In this document: positions 1 through 10,847 of the stretch, piece after piece
Position numbering within the stretch: position 1 is the first letter of the stretch
How the letters are laid out: every line of letters starts with the position of its first letter
Source of the DNA: Nemertoderma westbladi
Taxonomy: Eukaryota > Xenacoelomorpha > Nemertodermatida > Nemertodermatidae
Reading direction: 5' to 3'
Length of the DNA: 24,460 nucleotides
Assembly: GCA_032718475.1 (NCBI GenBank)
Contig: JAUCBJ010005316.1
Coordinates: 1 to 24,460 of the forward strand
Position numbers and translations under genes: made by a program
Notes under the pieces: model-generated
The model's database searches: none
Told to the model about the DNA's origin: nothing
Seen by the model: the letters and a program-made list of their open reading frames with translations, nothing else

Positions 1-2810
1 TCAATTCCCCGTGTCTAGATATGCTGATTCACCCAGTGCCCAGTAAGAAGGAATCGAGGTGAAACTCCCCTACCTACCACCCCCCCCCCCCCATCTACAT
101 AAATCAAATCATATCAAATCCAAATCATAAACACTCTATATATGTAGATTACATTATTATACTTACCGCACCAACTCCAAGATGCAAGTAGGTGGCAGGT
201 CTAGCTACAGTAGCTAGGTCTACAACCTGTTGTCTATACAAAATAGCCTACTTAAATGTTCATGTTCAATATGTAAAGTTAAATAAAATCCAGGCCAGGT
301 ACTATCTCTATCAGTCTATCTGTATTAGTCAGTCAGTTGTTATGGATCAGGGTATCGCCAGTGGATTAAACAAATAATAATCACATCGATTCGTGCTGAT
401 ATATAGGCCTAACTTACTAAATCAATGTGTACCACAACCACTACCACTGTTGCACTGTAACAATGGTACAGTCAGTGTGTGTACCATGATCATGCATCAT
501 GCATAGAGCCCATACTGAGTTGAATACCTGAATACCAGTACTTTACTGACTGATATAGCTGTATAGGCTTAGCCTAACTGCCTAATGCCTAAGCGTAGTG
601 ATATACATAAATATAGAAATATAGAATGAACGGGAATATCCTACACCCTCACGCGCACGCCTCACACATGAGACAGGTTAATTTATTTTTAAGATTTATT
701 TTTAGTTTTCTTTTATTTTTATTTTTTAGTTACCGCCTTACCGCCACCGGTATGATGACAAACCTCAACCTCAAATTAGTCAAATATAAATTACCTTACC
801 GGCTGACCGGTCTGCCGGTATACAGGTATATTCAAAAATTATTATAATCACAATCTGACAATGATGATCAATTTAGTTGTTACTAGTCTGCTAGTGGGAA
901 TATATACCAGACGCAGACATCACCAAAAGGAGATTAGATAATCAGATTTGCAGATCACTGGATCAGGATCAGATCATTTCTTGATAGTTTGATATACAGA
1001 TATAGGAAGATGTATATCAGTATATGGTATAAGAAGATAGGTAGGAGTACGGCGTAGGCCTACTCTAATTCCTCAAAAAGTGCAGCGTACAGCCGTACAG
1101 GCAGACAGGGTCAGCTGCTCAGTAGCAGTACAGTGACAGTGCAGTGGAGTCCAGTCTGCCAGTTGTAATTGGACTATTTCAATTCGACTAATTGGAGTGC
1201 CAGTGCCAGAAGATGCATAGAACGCAATAACGAATAGGGGCCTACTGGAATAACCAAACAGGAAACAGCATAAGGCCTACCGTAGAGTAGACTGCCTATT
1301 TCAGTATTTAACATTAAGGACTGCTGGACTGAAGGAGAAAGTTACAAAGGATAGGCAATAAATACAGAAATAATAATATTAAAGTTTCAGCCAGTGGATG
1401 TGGAGTAGGCCTAACGCTAACTCATTCTATACCCTAGGCCTCCTACTGCATACTGTCCTATATATACTGTATATAATACCATACATCAGTACATAGGCTA
1501 CTACATACCATGATACCAACCGGCAGATCGGGATGTCAGGATGTGGTATGAGGTGCTGTACTTACAGACTTAAGCTTCACAGCTCACAGGCCCACCGCGT
1601 CTACAAATGTTCAATGCAGCAATGACACATATGCTAGGTACAAACAAGCAAATTACATCCATATTGCCATGACCTGGCCAGACCCCAGACCATACCTATG
1701 CCCAATAAGACATAGGCCTAAACAGGCAATAAGCAACAATAATATGCAATAAGACCGATAAACAGATAAATGGAAAACATGAAACATTCAAACCGTAGGC
1801 TAGGCTGGACGCGATAAAATTTAAAAATAAATCTAGGCCTACAATAAATACCATACCAGTACGACTAGCTAAACATGATAAGCCTAAACCATTAGGCTAC
1901 TAGCTGACTAAGCTGCTAAGTCAGTAAGTGAGTCAAAGTGGAAACATAAAACGAAGAGCTTGGTTAAACTTAAAACACAGCCTATTTTCAGTTTACAGTT
2001 TAGGATACACTCAGACCTGACTGCCTGATACAGTCGAAACAACCACACCTACAAGTGTTACAACATTCAACAACCCATCAATAACCGAATCACAATTACA
2101 ATTAACATCCAATAACAACAATAGATTAATATAAATAGTATAAGCTATCCACACCAACACCACACCAGCCTATCAGCCTATTACAGAAGTATTATCTTGG
2201 CATAACTAACTCTATAACTAAGCTGTGCTTATGGCACAGGACACGATTATAGGAGCAGGAGGGAACTCTAACTAGGCGCTGCAATATCAAGGAATGGCTG
2301 AATGGCTAGGGGAGGTGGTGGTGGAAAATCACACAAACTCATCCATCCCATCCGTTCATTCGTTCTCTCTCCCCCCTCTCGAACGTACAGTCGGTATCAT
2401 ACAGTAGCCAGTTGGATCGCTTAACACACTGGGGGAATTAGGGCTGTTGTAAGGCTGTAGGCTGAGGGACAGATAACACACACACATAACACGCCATATT
2501 ACTTGCTAGCTTAGTCACAGGAGTGAAGGAACCAATGCCATAAGTGAACTAACTACAACTCTGACTCAGCTGACAGTATATGGAGCGAAGTAACTGGCTA
2601 TTATAATTTAATGTCCAGCTCTCTGGCTCAGCATGGAGATATCAACTATTTGACGATTCGATTCATTCTTCCCGTCTTACATACATACTCCACTGTCAAT
2701 AGGGGTATTTCGTGGAGCGAGCCACATATTATGATGTTGTGGTGTGACGTTTAGTTAATTGTTGATGTATGATTCGTGTGGAGTGGTGGGTTTTAGGTCA
2801 GGGTTATTGT
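1..2810. other. AT-rich noncoding region with many AGGCCT words
   Basis: I see no convincing gene here. The short open frames near 192-377 and 626-847 have random-looking composition and no domain. The stretch holds a 13-base C run at 80-92, small AC runs near 2470-2490, and frequent AGGCCT or GTAGGCCTA words (for example near 1052, 1270, 1404, 1434, 1710 and 1832). Nothing resembles a splice-bounded exon with supporting codon structure. It could be an intron or intergenic DNA. Confidence 0.6.
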
Positions 2811-2812
2811 TC

Positions 2813-2990
2813 AGGCCCGTAGCCAGGGGGGGTTAGTTGGTTCGAACGAACCGCCCTTTTGAGAAAAGTGCCCATTTATACGAACACGCGTTTGGGAAAT
2901 ATGCCCTTTTTATACCGTTACTCACCCTTTTGAGAAATTTTCTCCTTTTATATTCACGTATGTATTTGTAAAAGTGCCCTTTCCGGCAAA
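2813..2990. repeat. Possible end of a dispersed repeat
   Basis: A segment beginning GGCCCGTAGCCAGGGGGGG and containing the near-palindrome GGTTCGAACGAACC resembles end sequences of dispersed repeats seen in many animal genomes. CCCTTTTGAGAAA and GCCCTTT motifs recur inside it (2855-2990). I could not find a matching inverted end downstream, so this is a suggestion from word pattern only. Confidence 0.25.
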
Positions 2991-3516
2991 GCAAGTGTTC
3001 AAGTTACACTAGCAGCTAGAACAGTTAGGATTCACATTATCCCAGTGCCAGTGTGCTTTAAAAAGTTCACATTTCGTATCGGGCTTCAGATCATCCAATC
3101 AATTTCAATTACAATCACAATTTTATTATATGAAAAATATTCGTTTTAACATTAATGGGAATTTTGAAATCTCTTTTGCACTGGAATTGTATTTTTTACA
3201 CCAGTTACCTATTCACTATCACACGTAAATTATTATTATATCTTTTACTGGTAATTTTGTATATATTTAAAAATTGGATGCGACTTATAGTTACCGAGAT
3301 ATGATAATTTACGTGTGCCAGACCAGTGTAAATTTTATTCATTCCGCATTGAATTTCAGCATATTGCGCAATTAATTAAATTATTTTGGAACAATATTAC
3401 TAGTATGCTAGTTACTCTTCCCTACTATTCTTCTTGGCTTGTGTTATGCAAATTTATGTAGAAGTCCAATGTATATACACCATGTCCTGGAATATAGTGT
3501 CGTTATTCTGGTACAT

Positions 3517-3538
3517 CCCCCCCCCCCCCCCCCCCCCC
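3517..3538. repeat. Poly-C homopolymer, 22 bases
   Basis: An uninterrupted run of 22 C residues followed by ACCCC. Such tracts are length-unstable and often mis-sized in assemblies. A comparable run lies at 4623-4643 and its complement at 10965-10985, but only those two sit in a shared repeat context. Confidence 0.95.
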
Positions 3539-3841
3539 ACCCCAAATATTTCTACAAATCGTAATGAGATGGCATGACATTTGAAACAGAGTTAGTTTCA
3601 TCTCCCTGCTCCTTAGAGGGTGAGCCAGAATTTTTTTTTGCTTTCATTCTTTAGCTACAAGTGTTTAAAAAAAGGGTTTCCGTCGATATTGCATCAGTTA
3701 CACCGCAGGTATTCTTCAAACATTTAGAGATTTGTTGGCACTAGTAGAAAGCTGACCGTGCAAGGATTCCAAATATGTAAAAATATTTGAAATTGGTTAG
3801 GAAATAGCTGAGGTATGGGTATTCGAATGTTGTATGTATTT

Positions 3842-3945
3842 GCTTCCGCTGCAGGCCATTTATTCTATTAAATAAATACACAATATTCTAGAACATTTTG
3901 ATCATATAGGCATTGCATTGTTGCCAAAGCTACTTATGAGATAAC
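3842..3945 (+). repeat. Inverted-repeat module, copy A (segments F and M)
   Basis: Segment F (3842-3900, starting GCTTCCGCTGCAGGCC and ending GAACATTTTG) recurs at 24311-24370 in the same orientation. Segment M (3905-3945, TATAGGCATTGCATTGTTGC and following) recurs at 24371-24410 in the opposite orientation. In the second copy F appears on both sides of M as an inverted repeat, whereas here only one F arm is left. F contains AATAAATA. The module lies directly upstream of a non-LTR 3' end in both places. Confidence 0.75.
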
Positions 3946-3949
3946 AATG

Positions 3950-4318
3950 CACACCTCTCCAACCAGACACTATATAACATTGGAGGTGTCTCATTGGTTC
4001 CCCCAAGCTTGACACTAGAACAAAATCGCCTCCGCTTTGCAGGACATTGCTTTCGCCGTAAGGACCAGCCAGTAGATAATCTTGTGCTTTGCAGCCTCAT
4101 GGAGTGAATAAGCGCAAGGTGAACAGTCCATGACTTTCTTGAGACCATGAGACGCATCTTAAAGGACACTGGCCATGAAGATGGGGATGATCTAGCAAAT
4201 GTCATGGGTGATACAGTAGGGAGTTGTGGCGGTACAATTTTGCTGACAAGCAGGCACAGCATTTTTAAAAATGCAGCTGCAATGCAGCATGCCGATCCTA
4301 GTATCAGTTAGTAGTAGT
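3950..4318 (+). pseudogene. Decayed 3' end of a non-LTR retrotransposon
   Basis: The plus strand encodes the C-terminal tail of a non-LTR reverse-transcriptase protein, visible as RLRFAGHCFRRKDQP near 4025-4065. A later stretch reads TFLETMRRILKDTGHEDGDD near 4135-4190 in another frame, so at least one stop and one frameshift break it. The RLRFxGHCxRxK block also occurs in the element at 14277-14564. The 3' end carries a short TAG tail (about 4306-4320), as is common for elements that end in short repeats. Endonuclease and RT catalytic domains are absent, as expected for 5' truncation. A related copy lies at 24005-24295 on the opposite strand. Confidence 0.8.
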
Positions 4319-4599
4319 AGAAAAGATTCTCTCCGTCTGGAAGTATCGTGGTATCCCCAGAACTAGTTAGTAATAATGCATTATCGAAGTTGCGATCTAG
4401 TAAGTAATACAGTAGTAACAATGTGTTGGCAAGCTGTTCTTTTCGAGGTGTTAGTTATTATACATTTATTATAAGAAGGGAACTAGGGGTCTTAACCTCG
4501 AATGATAAGTTTATTTTACCGAAAATAACTTATCTTTGATTGGCGCAATTGTGCACAATTTGACCCTTCAATTTGCATATTCCACCTCTCTTAATACAA

Positions 4600-4753
4600 C
4601 AAACATTTTTAGAGGGTCAGAGCCCCCCCCCCCCCCCCCCCCCTATTTTTTTTCAAATTTCAATAAAATGCTACGAAATTTGATAGATCGACACCTTTTC
4701 TTAATGGTGGCCTGGCCGGAATTTTCAATTTATGAGCTATTTCGATACAACAA
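4600..4753 (+). repeat. Dispersed repeat with internal poly-C, copy 1
   Basis: This segment contains 21 C residues (4623-4643), then TTTCAAATTTCAATAAAATG and a diverged tail ending ATACAACAAG. It matches, on the opposite strand, 10848-11012, which carries an equally long G run. About 220 bp separate it from the minisatellite at 4981-5150; in the other copy the minisatellite abuts directly. The 95-residue open frame through it is a by-product of the repeat, with the poly-C read as proline. Confidence 0.8.
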
Positions 4754-4980
4754 GCCGTTAGAAATCGTCTATTACGCAATATTTAGCCAACTCCGCCGGC
4801 TATATTTTTCGTCTTTGGAATGAAGAATATCATTAGAACCGCCTTCATCTGCAGATTCAGAATCAGAAAACCGTTTTAAATTTCACCTATAACTTCCGGA
4901 GATATTATCAAAATTCAAACGTATACATTTTGACACGTAAACTGATATAATTCTAACGTTTTTTTTTACGGGTGTCTTCG

Positions 4981-5150
4981 TGTTTCGGCAACTGTCGCGT
5001 TTCGGCAAAAAAAGTTGCGTTTCGGCAAATAAGATGCGTTTCGGCAAAAAAAGTCGCGTTTTGGCAAAATGGTGCGATTCGGCAAAAAAAAGTTGCGTTT
5101 CGGCGAAAAGGTGCGATTCGGCAAAAAAGTTGCGTTTCGGCAACAGTCGG
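4981..5150 (+). repeat. 19-21 bp minisatellite, about 9 units
   Basis: The units follow GTTGCGTTTCGGCAAAAAA with GTTTCG/GATTCG alternatives. Each unit contains TTGC and GCAA separated by 6 bases, so each could fold into a small hairpin. The array ends with a unit in CAACAGTCGG. Open frames on both strands through it (FAETQLF-type repeats) are repeat artefacts. An inverted related array of about 8 units is at 10704-10846. Confidence 0.9.
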
Positions 5151-6140
5151 ACTGTGCGGTATACTGTACGTCGTCGCGTTAACCATGAATTTGGGTGAGG
5201 CCCAGAAAGTCCTAAGTAAGACTTTTGTTTACAATTGTACAGGGCCCTTTCCATAAAAAAAAGCTCTCACGACAGATATGAATAAATTTGCTAGAAATTT
5301 GTTTTACTAGTTCTATGTTTTTAGCACTCAGGAAAAATTTCGTTGAATTTCATTCATTTTTGACAAAGTTATTGTTGAACATAGAAAAATGGTATTATCT
5401 AAAATAGCGGGAAGGTTTGAATTGTTACTTGAACTTTAAACACCTGTAAAAGCTTTTGCGGTCATAACAAGTCATTTTTCCGCAATGCGCAGAATACTCT
5501 AAAATAGCCCTAAATTTATCCAACTACGCGACGGGAAGGGATTGGAGCTGGTGTGACGAAATCTATCAGCTGATTCTTTGTGGACGTGGAATTTTTCTTT
5601 GTTCTGCCACATTCAGCCAATCAGAGTGATTTTCCCTTTATGTCTAACAGAGGCCTATGGAAACTCGCGCAATGCATTACGGTCTTTGTTTACTATTTTC
5701 TGAGCACCAGAACCGGCTCGGAATCTTCTGTGCTTCTGTGTAGTAGTTTCAGACTTTGGCCTAGGAAACATCAGATGGCCTTGATTTTTTATAAGAACGT
5801 AAAACTATTAACATGTCATCCTGTATCATACCTGGACCACTGTATAAGTAACACATACTGACTGTTCACCGCACTATTTTACTTCTGTTTACGGTCTTTT
5901 ATTAATTGTTGTTATATTAATGGATATTGCTGTTATATTTGGAGAATACCGATAAATAATCATAAAACCCCCAATCTTCTTGATTACTGAAGGTAAGAGG
6001 AACAGGTTTACCGGTAGCAACTGCGACTTAAATTATAGTGGTTTTTGTGTGAATTAAATGCTATTTCATAATCCCTACGTGTGTCAGTTGCAATCCTCCT
6101 TATATATGATCAAATTCAGTGACGGTCGGCAGATCAGTGC
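5151..6140. other. Noncoding interval upstream of the BEL/Pao fragment
   Basis: No recognisable gene. It contains a CCAATCAG word at about 5617-5624 and AT-rich DNA. The last 300 bases could include the 5' end of the BEL/Pao element, but I found no second copy that would show them to be an LTR. Three copies of GAAGTAGTGT lie at 6141-6162, at the point where the open pol frame begins. Confidence 0.5.
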
Positions 6141-6152
6141 GAAGTAGTGTGA

Positions 6153-8317
6153 AGTAGTGTGAAGGTTAATAAAGCATCTCCTAAAGAATGCGCTATCGTT
6201 CTGGAGTATATAACCAATGAAGTCTGTCAGTTCAGCGTCTTCGTTACCAACAGAGTAGCCATTATACTCAGTCGCTCTAATGTAGATCAATGGAGACATT
6301 GCCCTGGGACGATTAATCCAGCCGACATCGCCTCTAGAGGAGCAACCCCGCAAGAACTGATAGATACTCCAGACTGGTTAGGTGGACCCGACTTCCTAAG
6401 TAAAGAAGAGGATGAATGGCCTCCTCATCTCACCATGGCTGAGATTAGACAAGCCAAGAGAGCGGAGAAAGTCAAACCTAAAACCCGGACGAGTAAATCA
6501 AAGTTATTTAAACCCGTGAAAGATCTGTCTGTACTACACATCTCCGGGGACGACGCTGTGGATCTAAACTCCTCCACCACGAACAAATCTGTTGTAGAAA
6601 TCAGAGGAAGAGACTGGAAATCTGGAACACCAGATGTCTCGCAAGGACTCTCACCTCTCCTGCAGAAGGCAATAAATCATTATAGCTCCTGGAATCGGCT
6701 TTGTAAGGCCGTCGTGTATCTTAAAAGATGTTTCCATCATCACTATTCCAGGACGAAGATCGCTAGTGATACCGCTCCAATAATATCCGAAAAGGTCCAT
6801 GCTATTAAAGACCTTCCCGCTTATAAAGTGTCGGATAGGTTTCTGACTGAGAAGATCAGCTACCAAGAGCATGAAGAAACCAATAAGCAGATATTGAGAC
6901 TCCTGCAATGCTATGAAGATTCCGATAAGTATTTCCTGTTGTTGAGAAATCCACAGATGCACTTAAGGGATCGTTTCTCTAGCACAATGATAGATGGGTT
7001 AATACGTGTCGGAGGGAGATTAACTAATGCTCCATTGTCCTTTGACACTAAGTTTCCCATACTCATTAGAAATCTTGAAATACAAATCAAGATGATTGTA
7101 GATGTTCACAGTAGGCTTTACCATGCTTGTAGAGAACGAGTTCTTAGCGAAATTCGAACTCGCTATTATTTCCATAAGCCCCGTAGAGCTCTGAACCAAG
7201 TTCTTAGGAACTGTATACCCTGTAGGGAAGCATTCAGTAGGCCTTTAACACAGCGAGAGGCAGAATTACCTAGGGAACGAGAAAGCTTCTATGAACCACC
7301 CTTTACTAATACTGGTGTGGATTTATTGGCCCTATTGAAGTATATCGTGCTAGGACTATAGTCAAGCGATGGTGTTTCATCTTTGTCTGTATGACTTGTA
7401 GAGCGATCCATCTAGATATGGTGAACGATCTATCTACCAACAGCTTCATACTGAGTTTACGCCAACAGATCACTCGTTTCGGAACTAGCAACACCATGAG
7501 ATCCGACAAAGGAACGAACTTCATTGGCGCCAATAATGAGATCAAAGCTTACGTGAAAGATTGGAACCAAAGACAGGTGGACGATCAGCTAAGGATAACA
7601 GCATCTAGCTGGACCTTCAACGCCGCTGATGCCCCTTGGTGGGGAGGAAGTTGGGAGAGATTAATACGGAGCGTGAAGACCGCATTTCACTTTATAGTGC
7701 CGTGCCGCGCGTATCTCACCGACGAACTTTTGCGGACATTAATGGAAGAAATCTCCGCCTATCTTAACGAGAGACCGCTTATGCCAGTCTCATCGAGTCC
7801 CGACTCCCTAGAAGCGCTGACACCCGCGCATTTCCTACTAAAGAAACCTGTAGCCATGCTCCCGCAATCGGAAATCACGGACGGAGACGAATACTGCCGA
7901 CAAACTTGGCAACTTATGCAGTTATTATCCCGTCATTTCGCTGACCGTTTCGAAAAACATTATCTTCCTACGCTACAACTTCGAACAAAGTGGTTTGCGC
8001 AGCAAGAGAACGTCAGCGCCGGAGACATGGCCCTTATTGTGGAATCAGATCTTCCACGTAAGCGGTGGCAGACAGGTCGTATCATCGAGACTCATATATC
8101 TGATGATGGTTTAGTGCGATCGGTAGAACTCGTCGTCATGCAACGTAACTTTAAGAAACCTGGTATTGTATTCGAAACACAACAACTTAATCGCCCAGTT
8201 GGTCGTTTATGTTTACTGGAAAGAGATCGAGAGTTGTCCGGAAACTATGGACGGCAAGATACTCTTCCCACGACCACCTCCCTAATCCAACAAACATCTA
8301 GGGACTCCCCAACGTAA
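6153..8317 (+). pseudogene. BEL/Pao retrotransposon pol, C-terminal part (RNase H end, integrase), one frameshift
   Basis: This is the distal part of a BEL/Pao polyprotein, which integrates element cDNA into host DNA. The first frame (6153-7361) starts in the end of RNase H, with QWRHCPGTINPADIASRG near residue 50, then NHYSSWNRL. The zinc-binding block follows, with HSRLYHACRERVL and the CIPC pair. The integrase core begins at TNTGVDL, which holds the first Asp (codon 7320-7322). A single missing base near 7327 then shifts the frame. Decoding resumes with CMTCRAIHLDMV; the second Asp lies in RSDKGTNF and the Glu in GGSWERLIRSVK. The C-terminal domain includes LRTKWFAQQ and VSAGDMALI. Gag, protease and RT are missing, so the copy is 5'-truncated or internally deleted. 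There is no good ATG; the frame simply follows a TGA at 6150. LTRs were not found. Confidence 0.9.
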
Positions 8318-8464
8318 CAGCGTTTGCGAATTGGCTCTCATTACAAGTCTTTTTAGCGTACCGAGTCTGCAGGCTACATTATCATTATGAATGTAGGGTT
8401 CCCAATCCAATTCGGAGTCTGTTTGACAGTCATTTCCGCTGGAAGTGAACGGTTCGTAGTCCAT
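8282..8464 (-). CDS. Small antisense ORF, unknown
   Basis: A 60-residue frame overlaps the last 36 bases of the BEL/Pao pol on the other strand. Its ATG overlaps the stop of the upstream small frame (TAATG at 8464). I do not recognise the product; it has no signal peptide, membrane segment or repeat. It may be a chance frame. Confidence 0.15.
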   Translation of the reverse strand: MDYEPFTSSGNDCQTDSELDWEPYIHNDNVACRLGTLKRLVMRANSQTLLRWGVPRCLLD

Positions 8465-8655
8465 TATTCCAGGGCTGCTCTTATAGCGATGTGTGCAATT
8501 GTGTAAAACAGTTCCTCGTAGGTTCCGTACTGTGACTGAACCACCTGTACGATTATACGAAATGGTCCTAGGTTGGTCACTTGAATTTCGACCTCAATAT
8601 GCCAAATACATGGTTCGACTTGTATGAGTTCAATAGGAGTAATAGACACTTCCAT
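8464..8655 (-). CDS. Small antisense ORF, unknown
   Basis: A 63-residue frame starts with MEVSITPIELIQVEP in a favourable AAAATGG start context and has a protein-like composition with few rare residues. An in-frame TGA lies just upstream, so the ATG is the natural start. The stop overlaps the next ATG. No family is recognised. It could be a leftover exon or element ORF, or chance. Confidence 0.2.
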   Translation of the reverse strand: MEVSITPIELIQVEPCIWHIEVEIQVTNLGPFRIIVQVVQSQYGTYEELFYTIAHIAIRAALE

Positions 8656-9365
8656 TTTCGTTGACTTTATTCATTCAGTGATTTAAATTACTTGAATCTT
8701 CGACAAAACGTTTGTAGTTCGATTAGGTTTGAACCACGTTTTTATTCCAATTCAAATACTCGGATTTTCCTCGTTGTATGAGCTTGGTAGAGCACGGAAG
8801 ATTAATTTCAGCAGATTATTCTTTGTGATCCTTCAACTAGAATTTCATCAAGTTTCAGAATTTGCAGTCGAATTTTGCCTCTAAATATTTAGAATTTTGT
8901 TGCTGTCGGTTCCAGATCAGGGAATTGACGCCGATGTAAGTTCCCAGGGGTTGCACTAGATCCTGAAATACTATTCACCTGAATTATTTGTGTTAGGGGA
9001 AACTTGTGATTTGCAATGCAGGTCGTGAAAAAAGAATAGTTAGGTTGAATGTTAATTTATTCGCTGATAACTGATTCCTTAGAAACGAACTGATTCTAAA
9101 TATTTTTGGGCTCCCATACACCAAATAATTAGAATAAACACAGATAATAATAAAAAACCTACAGTACAAGACAATTTAGTTAGTATTTTACTTTATAAGA
9201 CGACAGACTTACTTTATATTATGACTGACTTACTTTATTGTATTTATACTTTATTTTATTACTTTATTGTACTTTATTGTTTTGCCCTTGATTTTAAACA
9301 CCCCAACTACTTTTGATATATGTGTCTGGTCGGTGTCTGGCGAGGGACTGCAGCTTTCCGTCACG
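8656..9365. other. AT-rich interval, nothing recognised
   Basis: No gene, RNA or clear repeat is visible. The part from 9180 to 9290 is rich in ACTTTATT words. The 3' LTR of the BEL/Pao element should lie somewhere downstream of 8317 if the element is complete at this side, but no paired sequence allows it to be marked. Confidence 0.5.
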
Positions 9366-9593
9366 TTCCGAGTCCTTTTCAGGCTCGTAATAACTTCGTA
9401 GATCACAAACCTCGCTCTGTCAGTGTCGGTCCTTCGCAGAGGGCTATGCCAATTGTTTCCAAGTCCTTTTAAGGTTCGTACTTCGCACGGCAAACTAGCA
9501 CACCACTCAGCCAGTCCAAAGTCCGATCCCATTCCCACTATATGGCGTCCACTCCGTTTGGTTCCGAGTCCTTTTCAGGCTCGTACTGCGCAC
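9366..9593 (+). repeat. Three spaced copies of a 24-bp hairpin-forming motif
   Basis: TTCCGAGTCCTTTTCAGGCTCG occurs at 9366 and 9562, with a variant TTCCAAGTCCTTTTAAGGTTCG at 9457. The copies are 91 and 105 bp apart, each followed by TA and a CTTCG or CTGCGCAC-like tail. CGAG(T)CC and GGCTCG can pair around a short loop. This looks like an approximately 100-bp degenerate tandem repeat or a structured element region. Function unknown. Confidence 0.65.
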
Positions 9594-9619
9594 AGTAAAG
9601 ACCCCACTAGGGAATAAGT

Positions 9620-10225
9620 TGTCCCTTTTGCACTAGGTTAGGCTGGGCTGTCAGGAACTCTACCTGGAACCAAGTACTGGATTCCTTAAGATTCAAGGTT
9701 CCATTTCAACTTTGAAAGGTGACAATTTTGGAGTCAGCCTTTCTAAAAAACAGCACGTAATCGAATAATTTTAGGTTTCAGAGTTTCGAGTTTTTTGCCC
9801 ACTTTGCCAGGTTATATTTGGGATTTTCATTTGAGTTTAATTTATAAATTTGGTGGTTACCCGGTACAAAATTAAAATAACGCGAACAAAACCTAAGAGT
9901 TGAAAATAAATTTTAGAACCACAGGGCAGGGTGTTTTAATGTAAATTTGGCGTTATAGAAATATAAAAATAATAATAATACATAACTAATACTAAATTAG
10001 TAGTTAGAGTGTATAATTAATCATTGTGGCCGTTGAGGTTCATGGTTAATACACAATCCTTTCATTTGCGGTTGTTAAGGTTGTGATTGGAAGTGGTTAA
10101 AGACGGCCAAGTGCGGTAGGGTTGACCCCAGTGGCAGCATATTATGGTATTGACAGATGGGAGGCCATGAGGAGGTAAATTGCGGACATACAAGGTATCA
10201 GGTAGTATTTCCAGGTCTATCTTTT
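9620..10225. other. AT-rich interval, nothing recognised
   Basis: I see no gene or clear repeat apart from short AATAAT runs near 9965-9985. A frame at 10180-10371 runs through the tRNA-like sequence and is not a gene. Confidence 0.5.
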
Positions 10226-10230
10226 ACCTG

Positions 10231-10298
10231 AGCCTAGCTGAATGGTTAGAGCGTCATACTTCCAACCCGGAGGTCACCAGTTTGATTCCACCTAAACG
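10231..10298 (+). tRNA. tRNA-like pseudogene or SINE head
   Basis: TAGCTGAATGGTTAGAGC (about 10235-10252) matches a tRNA D arm and internal A box, and AGTTTGATTCC (10279-10289) matches a T arm and B box. The anticodon loop region CTTCCAA would give a UCC (Gly) anticodon, but the flanking anticodon and T stems do not pair well. The acceptor ends do not pair and no 3' CCA is needed or seen. It is best read as a decayed tRNA gene or the 5' head of a SINE; an AATAATT-type tail follows near 10340. Confidence 0.55.
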
Positions 10299-10703
10299 TC
10301 ATTGCCGACTTTGCAAAAGCTGTGCCCAACAAAAAGTTATAATAATTATGAACAATGGCGAATCTATATAATTATATTTATTTGTGGGGAATTATTTGCA
10401 ATTATGCACTTAAACATTCTAGAACAACTTAATAATGACGCGGTGTCACACTGGAAATACATAGTAAAATGTATGGCGTCGGGACATACTGAGAAATAAT
10501 GTCGCACTGCGATGTAAAATTAGAAAATATGTCGCACTGGCGATTTGGTAGTGCGAAATTAATTCCACACAAATAAATAAAATAATATTAGTACTGTGTA
10601 CTTATTAATACCTTGCATAATTGTCACGAAGACCACTCCAATTTTAATTATTAAACTCAACCCGGATCTAACATATCTAGGAATTATTTTTATCTTTTAC
10701 TCA

Positions 10704-10846
10704 AACGCAACGTTTTGCCGAAACGTAACTTTTTTTTTGCCGAATCGCGACTTTTTGCAGAATCGCCACTTTTTTTTTTTGAAGCGCATCATTTTTGCCT
10801 AAACGCAACTTTTTTGCCGAATCGCTACTGTTGCCGAAACGCAACT
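10704..10846 (-). repeat. 19-21 bp minisatellite, inverted copy, about 8 units
   Basis: On the minus strand this repeats the TTGCGTTTCGGCAAAAA unit of 4981-5150, with GTTTCG/GATTCG variants and longer A runs. It lies immediately next to the poly-G/poly-C dispersed repeat at 10848-11012, in the same relative order as the plus-strand copy but without the 220-bp spacer. ORFs through it are artefacts. Confidence 0.9.
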
Positions 10847-10847
10847 T

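Noticed and set aside
3930-4262. 110-residue minus-strand frame
   Set aside because: It is antisense to the non-LTR 3' end, whose homologous sense frame RLRFAGHCFRRKD lies on the plus strand.
4883-5256. Overlapping frames with FAETQLF/LPKR-type repeats
   Set aside because: They arise from the 19-21 bp minisatellite, which is open on both strands; the same happens at 10701-10939.
5580-5861. 93-residue plus-strand frame
   Set aside because: No domain, no Kozak-type support, AT-rich DNA with chance open frames of similar size nearby.
9251-9617. Frames of 95 (-) and 64 (+) residues through the 24-bp repeats
   Set aside because: They overlap on both strands and follow the repeated motif; no domain is visible.
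10231-10298. Functional tRNA-Gly(UCC) gene
   Set aside because: Anticodon, T and acceptor stems do not pair, so a working tRNA is unlikely.
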